A stretch of DNA of 26,439 nt from UMGS755 sp045590535 (lineage in GTDB: Bacteria; Bacillota; Clostridia; UBA1381; UBA9506), in NCBI GenBank assembly GCA_045590535.1, contig JAZNRE010000037.1, positions 1 through 26,439 on the forward strand, written 5' to 3'. Of this stretch, positions 21,400 to 26,439 are shown piece by piece. Numbering within the stretch: position 1 is the first letter of the stretch; every line of letters begins with the position of its first letter. Under the pieces are notes generated by a model, which saw only the letters and a list, made by a program, of their open reading frames with translations, had not been told where the DNA came from and searched no databases. The translations under genes and the position numbers were made by a program.

Positions 21400-24126
21400 T
21401 CAATAAATAATATAGTTGCCTTCAATAGCCCAATCATCCTGAGTTTTACTCTGAACCTCTACATGATAGGCTCTATCTTTTTCAAAACCTATAAATGTGT
21501 AGGCATTTTCGTTGTTTGCAAGCACGCCATAACTGCCGACATCTTCACCCGTCTCTGCATCATAAAAGTTTACATCAAACAAATTGTCACTGTTTATCGA
21601 AAAATACAAAGATATATTTCCGTTGTCATCCGATTCAACTTTTGTTTGTTTCGAACTATAATCTTTAACAATAAAATTTTGTGTTAAATCCACAGATGAT
21701 TTTTTTGTTTCCACAATTCCTTGTCGATTCAGCTCTTGCCTGATTTTATTTGTATTTATGTTTTGCAATATCAAATGCTCAAAACCGGCGTATGGTTGGT
21801 CCGCTACTGATGATGACTTGATTTTCAAATCATTTTTTTGCTTTTGTGTTAAGGTAGCCACTGAATTATCTGTCACGGGCACTTGATTTATTGGAGTGAA
21901 TAATGTTTCCTCGTCAACAAGCGAAAAACTGCTCTTGATAAAATTCAAATCCATCATCATATCTTCAAAATCTGTAGCAAGACGGGCATCTTCTTCATCT
22001 CTGTCCTGCCATGTTGGATATTGAACATCCGATGCGACAGACCATACATAGGCATATTCTTCTCCCGAATATAAATATTCATATGGTGCACCGGCTTCTT
22101 CTAAAATATTTTCTGAGGGTTGTTTTACTTTAGTAATCCTAAATAAGTTTCCTGACCCCTTACCGTATTTTAAGAAGATGTCTTTGTGGTAAAAAGCGAC
22201 TTGATTGTCAAATTGAATAATTTCGTATTTGGTTTTCCAAAGTTCCGGTAATTTGATGGCAAAACCCATGTCTTTGTTTGTATAGGTTATTACCGAAACC
22301 AAATCCGCACCATCCTTTGTCGTTTTAAAGACATTTAAAATAGGTTTCGATTCAACATAGTTAATATGAAATACAAAATATCCATTCAAGTTAGCATTTC
22401 TTCCGCAAACATTTTCGATTATAATATTGTTTCTGTTAATATTTTTTAGATTGTTGAAATCCTTCCTTAAATCAGCTAATGAATAATTGGTTTTTATGTT
22501 CTTTGTTGCAGTTTCATAAAGGTCAGAAAGATTTCCGATTTTATTTCCTATGACTGCCTGATTTAAAAATTCCTTTATCACAGACTGCCATGTTAATGTT
22601 CTGATTTCTTCTCCTGTAATGGGGTGTATCCTGTCTCGGTATCTTAACAAATGTTCAACCTGCTTGCCTGTTAAGATTTGTTTTCCTTTTTTTAAATCGA
22701 TATGCAAATCTTGACTGGGATCGTCATAGGCCATGTCATAGGGTATGTTATACTCTATACCACCAACATAATCAACAACATCTGCTATTGCATCCATCTT
22801 TACTTTTGCATAATAATGAACAGGGATGCCTAATGTTTCTTTTATGGAATCAATTACCTTCTGATCGCCATTTTCTTCTGCTAATAAATTAGATAAAGTT
22901 TTTGTACTGTTATCAGCAGGAACATCTTCACTTATTGCTAAAACAATATTTCGTGGAATATTCATACAAGTTAGGATGTTGCCATCAAAATTAAAAGCTA
23001 TTATTGTGTCGACTTTGTTGGTATTATCAACGCCTATCATGAGAAAATTAAACTCATTTCCTTGTCTTTCGTCAGTGTTTACATTGATAAGCATGTTATC
23101 AGATATATTAAATTTACCATTTATTATTCCACTTACAATAATTGTACCGATACATAATATTACTGCTAAAATAACGGAATAAATTTTTGTTTTTTTACTA
23201 ATATTGATTTTGCTTTTAATCATAGAAAACCTTCTTTTAAGTGTTTTCTTGTCTCCTGTCATTCCTGTTGTCAGAGGGATAGTCTTTGAATTGCTATGTG
23301 TTAAAAGTGATAGTATTGTTTCTATATATTCCTTTTTATACTTCTCATCCATTTCTTTTACTACTGATAAATCACAAGATATTTCACAATCAATGTTAAT
23401 CTGCTTACCAATAAAATAGATTGCAGGATTAAACCAATGAATGCATTTTACAATGCTGACAAACCATTTATACAAAATATCATTTCTTTTAAGGTGTGTC
23501 ATTTCATGAGCCAGAACATTATGTAATTGTTCTGGTGTAATATTTGTTTTAGGCAATAAGAGCGTAGGTCTGATGATGCCAATCATAAGGGGTGAGCAAA
23601 TGGTATCACTTACTCTTGTTTTAATCGTTCTATTTGTATATGCCATTACTTCCGGACAAGATATGATTTCTGAATGTTTATGTATTTTAATTAGGAACAT
23701 CAGGTAACTTACAATCTTTATTAGAAACAAGAGAACTGCGCCTATTAACCAAATAAATGAGAACAGGAGAACTTTACTACCCAAAAACTCCTTTATATCC
23801 TGAATTGTTGATGCATTTTCAAATTGTGCAGGTTGTTCTTGTATAACCTCTTTAGATTGTGTTTCGATAATTATAGGGGTATCAACCGTTTCGGGTTGAT
23901 TATCTGTAATTGTTACAGTCTCAGAAATAAGCGATGTAGTTGCAGGTATTTTTGGTAGATTTAATCTTATCGGCAATACCATTACTAGGAGTACAACTAA
24001 CCATATATAGTAATGCCAAGCACTCGAAAAGATTTTCCTTGTTAAAGGTTTTAACAAAGTTAGTATCAAGGCAAGAGTTGTCCCTATTACGGAAGTTAGA
24101 AGAAATGATGTAAATATCTGTGCCAT
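21400..24126 (-). CDS. BlaR1-like M56 metallopeptidase fused to an LCP (LytR-CpsA-Psr) domain
   Basis: This 908-residue membrane protein has the layout of the BlaR1/MecR1 sensors but a different outside. Helices lie at ~5-25, ~36-53 and ~118-147. The cytoplasmic M56 zinc protease follows, with H207-E-M-T-H211 and the downstream acidic ligand candidate E248 (CEISCD). After the last helix (~315-336), instead of a penicillin-binding domain, comes an LCP domain (~356-525): FLMIGVDNTNKVDTI, MNIPRN (388-393), VDYVGGIEYNIP and LTGKQVEHLLRYRDR (485-499). LCP enzymes transfer lipid-linked polymers to peptidoglycan. Residues ~605-735 form a GFAIKLPELWKTKY-type domain often attached to clostridial M56 proteins, and ~815-908 a beta-rich end. 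It lies 3 bp after blaI with AAGGAGG at the junction. Sensor role is inferred. Confidence 0.86.
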   Translation of the reverse strand: MAQIFTSFLLTSVIGTTLALILTLLKPLTRKIFSSAWHYYIWLVVLLVMVLPIRLNLPKIPATTSLISETVTITDNQPETVDTPIIIETQSKEVIQEQPAQFENASTIQDIKEFLGSKVLLFSFIWLIGAVLLFLIKIVSYLMFLIKIHKHSEIISCPEVMAYTNRTIKTRVSDTICSPLMIGIIRPTLLLPKTNITPEQLHNVLAHEMTHLKRNDILYKWFVSIVKCIHWFNPAIYFIGKQINIDCEISCDLSVVKEMDEKYKKEYIETILSLLTHSNSKTIPLTTGMTGDKKTLKRRFSMIKSKINISKKTKIYSVILAVILCIGTIIVSGIINGKFNISDNMLINVNTDERQGNEFNFLMIGVDNTNKVDTIIAFNFDGNILTCMNIPRNIVLAISEDVPADNSTKTLSNLLAEENGDQKVIDSIKETLGIPVHYYAKVKMDAIADVVDYVGGIEYNIPYDMAYDDPSQDLHIDLKKGKQILTGKQVEHLLRYRDRIHPITGEEIRTLTWQSVIKEFLNQAVIGNKIGNLSDLYETATKNIKTNYSLADLRKDFNNLKNINRNNIIIENVCGRNANLNGYFVFHINYVESKPILNVFKTTKDGADLVSVITYTNKDMGFAIKLPELWKTKYEIIQFDNQVAFYHKDIFLKYGKGSGNLFRITKVKQPSENILEEAGAPYEYLYSGEEYAYVWSVASDVQYPTWQDRDEEDARLATDFEDMMMDLNFIKSSFSLVDEETLFTPINQVPVTDNSVATLTQKQKNDLKIKSSSVADQPYAGFEHLILQNINTNKIRQELNRQGIVETKKSSVDLTQNFIVKDYSSKQTKVESDDNGNISLYFSINSDNLFDVNFYDAETGEDVGSYGVLANNENAYTFIGFEKDRAYHVEVQSKTQDDWAIEGNYIIY

Positions 24127-24129
24127 AAT

Positions 24130-24501
24130 TTATTCCTCCTTATCTTCAAAAATGGCTCTAAGTTCCTTAATATCGTCATCGGAAAGTTTCTGCTCTTCAA
24201 AGAATGATACGGCAAAATCTCTGACAGAACCATTATATAAACTCTTAATTAGATTTTTTGTCTGTGATTTTCTGTATTCATTTTCTGATATTAAAGGCGT
24301 ATAGTAATACAGTTTACCTTGCTTATCCGCAGACAAAGCACCCTTTTCTACCAGTCTTGCAAGGAAGGTGGCGATGGTTGTCTTTTTCCACCCCTTATCT
24401 TCAACCTCTTTCCCGATATCAAGAGAAGTTACAGGATCCTTTGCTTTCCAAATAACTTTCATAATTTCAAGTTCTGCATCTCCAATGGATATATTTTTCA
24501 T
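24130..24501 (-). CDS. blaI: BlaI/MecI/CopY family transcriptional repressor
   Basis: BlaI-type repressors are dimeric winged-helix proteins that block a promoter until cleaved in a pathway triggered by the partner M56 sensor. The 123-residue protein has the family start (GDAELEIMKVIWK), the winged helix (residues ~24-68, with KTTIATFLARLVEKG) and a helical dimerisation domain. By alignment with S. aureus BlaI, whose cleavage is at N101-F102, the equivalent position is S99-F100 in FAVSFFEEQ. ATG with AGGAGG 7 nt upstream. It is the first gene of the operon and is preceded by two CTAC-N4-GTAG operators, so autoregulation is likely. Confidence 0.94.
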   Translation of the reverse strand: MKNISIGDAELEIMKVIWKAKDPVTSLDIGKEVEDKGWKKTTIATFLARLVEKGALSADKQGKLYYYTPLISENEYRKSQTKNLIKSLYNGSVRDFAVSFFEEQKLSDDDIKELRAIFEDKEE

Positions 24502-24527
24502 ATTGATTCCTCCTGAAAATATATATT

Positions 24528-24539
24528 CTACATTTGTAG
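24528..24539. promoter_or_regulatory. BlaI operator O2
   Basis: CTACATTTGTAG is a dyad with a TACA-TT-TGTA core, the form known for BlaI/MecI operators. It lies just downstream of the expected transcription start, centred 24 bp from the first operator, between the promoter and the blaI ATG. Confidence 0.85.
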
Positions 24540-24548
24540 TTTGTGTTT

Positions 24549-24577
24549 ATTCTACCACCGTAGAATAAAATTGTCAA
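24549..24577 (-). promoter_or_regulatory. Promoter of the blaI-M56/LCP-SLH operon
   Basis: On the minus strand, TTGACA (24572-24577), 17 bp, TAGAAT (24549-24554). It is a near-consensus promoter whose -10 box is covered by an operator; transcription should start near 24542. Confidence 0.88.
24552..24563. promoter_or_regulatory. BlaI operator O1, overlapping the -10 box
   Basis: CTACCACCGTAG, within a longer perfect-arm dyad TTCTAC-CACC-GTAGAA (24550-24565), covers most of the -10 box and the adjacent spacer. Binding here would exclude RNA polymerase. Confidence 0.82.
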
Positions 24578-24649
24578 TAGTTTTTTAATATTTTTCATCT
24601 AGGAATTAAATTATTAAAGAATTATACTTAAATCTGGTGGATTTTTATA

Positions 24650-24688
24650 CAAAAGAACACGCCTCGGTTTGCATTAAGCAAACCGAGG
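24650..24688 (-). terminator. Terminator of the aminotransferase gene
   Basis: CCTCGGTTTGC (24662-24672) and GCAAACCGAGG (24678-24688) form an 11-bp stem with a 5-nt loop, 17 bp after the stop. On the minus strand it is followed by CGTGTTCTTTTG, a modest T tract. Confidence 0.75.
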
Positions 24689-24705
24689 GGTTACTTTTTT
24701 ATGAA

Positions 24706-25899
24706 TTAAAATCCGTTATTTTTCAGGAACTTCTCCACTCTGTCAAGTCCTTCTTTGATGGTATCCAGTGAAACGGCATAAGACCAACGAACAAAATCAT
24801 CAGCACCAAAGCCACTGCAGGGCACAACTGCCACTTTTGCTTCATTGAGCAGAACTTCTGCAAAATCGTCTGATGTTTCAATGGTCTTGCCGGCCAGCTT
24901 GTGACCTTTTAACTGGCTGATGTTCATCAACACATAAAAGGCACCTTGAGGCTTCTTGCAGGATACGCCATTGATGCTGTTAATGCGATCAACCATATAG
25001 TTACGACGCTCAGCAAAAGCTTTTTTCATCACTTCAATTTCTTCTTTTCCACCGGAGAGTGCGGCAACTGTTGCAGCCTGGGCAATGGAGTTGGGGTTTG
25101 AGGAAGCATGCGACTGCACATTGGCCATCACCTTGGCAATTTCAGGAGCAGCCGCCGCAAAACCAATACGCCAACCTGTCATGGCATAGGTTTTGGATAC
25201 ACCGTTAATGATGATGGTGCGTGCTTTAATCTCTTCGCCAAAAGAAGCAATGCTCACATGGGTTCCTTCATAGATAAGATGCTCATAAATTTCATCGGAA
25301 ATTACATATAAATCGTTTTTAACAGCAAAATCGGCAATGGCCTGCAGCTCTTCTTTGGTATAAACCATACCGGTGGGATTTGAAGGGCTGTTTAAAATAA
25401 CCGCACGGGTTTTATCAGTTAAAGCCGCCTCTAATTTTTCCACGCTGATTTTAAAATCTTCTTCCTCTGTGGTGGTAACCACAACGGGCACGCCATCAGC
25501 TAACTTCACCATTTCGGTATAGCTTACCCAAAAAGGAGCCGGAACAATAACCTCATCCCCCGGGTTTAAAATGGCCATGAAAGCATTCACCAAAGAGTGC
25601 TTCGCACCGTTGCTGATAACAATTTGTGTAGGCTCATATGAAAGACCGTTTTCACGGAAAAACTTCTCAGCAACAGCCTTTCTCAGTTCCATTGTGCCGG
25701 CTGCAGGGGTATATTTTGTTTTGCCCTCACGAATGGCACAAATAGCCGCTTCTTTAATATATTCCGGAGTGTCAAAATCCGGTTCACCAGCACCAAAGCC
25801 AACCACATCAATGCCCTCGGCCTTCATAGCCTTAAACTTTGAGTCGATTGCCAGGGTGGTAGACGCCATAATACTGCTTGCTTTTTTTGATAAATACAT
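24706..25899 (-). CDS. PLP-dependent class I/II aminotransferase (aspartate aminotransferase type)
   Basis: The enzyme transfers amino groups between amino acids and 2-oxo acids. It is most like the subgroup I-gamma aspartate aminotransferases (AspB) of Firmicutes. From the chosen start (397 residues) it has the family features GAGEPDFDTP, YTPAAGTMELR, NSPSNPTG, SDEIYEHLIY and the PLP lysine in NGVSKTYAMTGWRIG, with the substrate-carboxylate Arg in FVRWSYA near the end. I choose ATG 25899 (MYLSKKASSI) because GGAG is 6 nt upstream; ATGs at 25911 and 25926 would add up to nine residues without a good ribosome site. It is a single-gene unit. Substrate specificity is inferred from family only. 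Confidence 0.9.
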   Translation of the reverse strand: MYLSKKASSIMASTTLAIDSKFKAMKAEGIDVVGFGAGEPDFDTPEYIKEAAICAIREGKTKYTPAAGTMELRKAVAEKFFRENGLSYEPTQIVISNGAKHSLVNAFMAILNPGDEVIVPAPFWVSYTEMVKLADGVPVVVTTTEEEDFKISVEKLEAALTDKTRAVILNSPSNPTGMVYTKEELQAIADFAVKNDLYVISDEIYEHLIYEGTHVSIASFGEEIKARTIIINGVSKTYAMTGWRIGFAAAAPEIAKVMANVQSHASSNPNSIAQAATVAALSGGKEEIEVMKKAFAERRNYMVDRINSINGVSCKKPQGAFYVLMNISQLKGHKLAGKTIETSDDFAEVLLNEAKVAVVPCSGFGADDFVRWSYAVSLDTIKEGLDRVEKFLKNNGF

Positions 25900-26021
25900 C
25901 TTTTTCTCCATTCCGGGTTCATTCAAGGTCTTGTGCCTTTTTCACAACCTTTTAAAACCGCCTTTTTATTAAAATGAACGAACACCCGCTATAAGTGTCA
26001 CTTTTTCACTATTATCTTAAT

Positions 26022-26050
26022 ATTTTACTATATTTTACTATAAAACGCAA
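26022..26050 (-). promoter_or_regulatory. Possible promoter of the aminotransferase gene
   Basis: On the minus strand, TTGCGT (26045-26050), 17 bp, TAAAAT (26022-26027), about 120 bp before the chosen ATG. A second TAAAAT lies within a tandem TATTTTACTA repeat (26021-26040), so the exact -10 is uncertain. Confidence 0.45.
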
Positions 26051-26067
26051 TAGTTTAATGTAAAAAA

Positions 26068-26439
26068 TCATTTAATTATGCTGGATGCAAAATGAACCAA
26101 ATTATCATACGCCACTTTTTGAATGGTCGTTTCAGACCAGCCTGCTCTCTTGAGCGCCTCAAAAAGCTTTCCATAATCGGCAGCATCTTGAATTCCTTGT
26201 GGCATCACACCGTCAAACCCATCAAAATCGGAACCGAGTGCTATGCCGTTTTCACCGCAGAGTGAGAGCATGTGTGTCAGGTGGTGCACACAATTCGCCA
26301 GGCTCGTTTCTCCATCTGTCGATAAAAACGTCGGATACAAATTAAGCCCCACAACACCGCCACAAGTTGCCAAAGCAGAGAGCTGCTCATCTTTTAAATT
26401 GCGAGGATGTTTTGCGAATCGAAAAGCGTTCGAATGAGA
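26068..26439 (-). CDS. M19 family (renal-type) dipeptidase, C-terminal part (5' end outside window)
   Basis: M19 dipeptidases are zinc enzymes of the amidohydrolase fold that cleave dipeptides, including some D-amino acid or beta-lactam substrates. The frame is open to the window edge, so only the last 123 residues are seen. They begin SHSNAFRFAKHPRNLKDEQL, matching the family's SHSN...HPRN signature with its zinc-binding His, followed by GVVGLNLYPTFL and the IALGSDFDGFDG metal-site stretch with the conserved Asp. It is upstream of the aminotransferase on the same strand, with about 170 bp between them. Confidence 0.93.
   Translation of the reverse strand, partial: SHSNAFRFAKHPRNLKDEQLSALATCGGVVGLNLYPTFLSTDGETSLANCVHHLTHMLSLCGENGIALGSDFDGFDGVMPQGIQDAADYGKLFEALKRAGWSETTIQKVAYDNLVHFASSIIK

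Noticed and set aside
26021..26040. Tandem TATTTTACTA repeat upstream of the aminotransferase gene
   Set aside because: Only two copies in A+T-rich sequence; more likely chance or overlapping -10-like boxes than a functional repeat.
1..26439. CRISPR arrays, prophage genes, toxin-antitoxin pairs, integrases
   Set aside because: No regularly spaced repeats, no integrase or transposase frame and no phage structural genes were seen.

Overview
The window reads as chromosome of a low-to-moderate GC Gram-positive Clostridia-type bacterium, probably an uncultured gut lineage (inference). Supporting signs are strong GGAGG ribosome sites, sigma-A promoters with 16-17 bp spacers, separate secD and secF genes, YlxM beside Ffh, an IreB-family protein, a DUF6514-like protein, a BlaI/M56 pair, SLH-domain export, and a MITE-like repeat of a type I recall from gut Clostridia. 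No sporulation or plasmid genes are visible.

Layout. (1) 1-1967: the 3' part of secD and all of secF, closed by a strong terminator. (2) 1968-2387: an intergenic stretch with a ~140 bp inverted-repeat element. (3) 2388-4249: an NhaC-type antiporter on the minus strand with an unusual DnaJ-like CxxCxGxG domain near its N terminus, and its own promoter with a possible operator. (4) 4307-6725: the minus-strand operon ylxM-ffh-rpsP-khpA, divergent from rpsT (6828-7220). (5) 7237-16739: a tightly packed ten-gene minus-strand operon, queG-U32-dut-NusG_II-Gx-maf-mreB-mreC-mreD-mrdA. It joins RNA modification, nucleotide-pool cleaning, a membrane pair of unclear role and the elongasome cell-wall machinery. 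(6) 16801-18334: single minus-strand genes ireB, a cobU-like gene and a DUF6514-like gene, each with its own promoter. (7) 18525-19944: a cysteine-synthase-family gene and a class II tRNA-Leu(UAG) behind a perfect consensus promoter. (8) 19952-24577: an A+T-rich accessory operon on the minus strand: blaI, a 908-residue M56/LCP fusion, an SLH-plus-copper-amine-oxidase-like exported protein, and a 52-residue ORF. Its promoter carries two CTAC-N4-GTAG operators, one over the -10. (9) 24662-26439: a class I aminotransferase and the C-terminal end of an M19 dipeptidase.

The most interesting system is region 8. It is built like the BlaI-BlaR1 beta-lactam circuit: repressor, membrane metalloprotease, two operators. 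However, the extracellular penicillin-binding sensor is replaced by an LCP (LytR-CpsA-Psr) domain followed by further extracellular domains, and the other genes of the unit encode a putative wall-attached protein and a small ORF rather than a beta-lactamase. I infer a sensor of cell-envelope polymer state or lipid-linked glycopolymer intermediates that controls surface proteins. Other points worth a look are the Cys-rich NhaC, a CobU homologue in which the guanylylated histidine is replaced by arginine, and the NusG_II-Gx pair inside the cell-shape operon.
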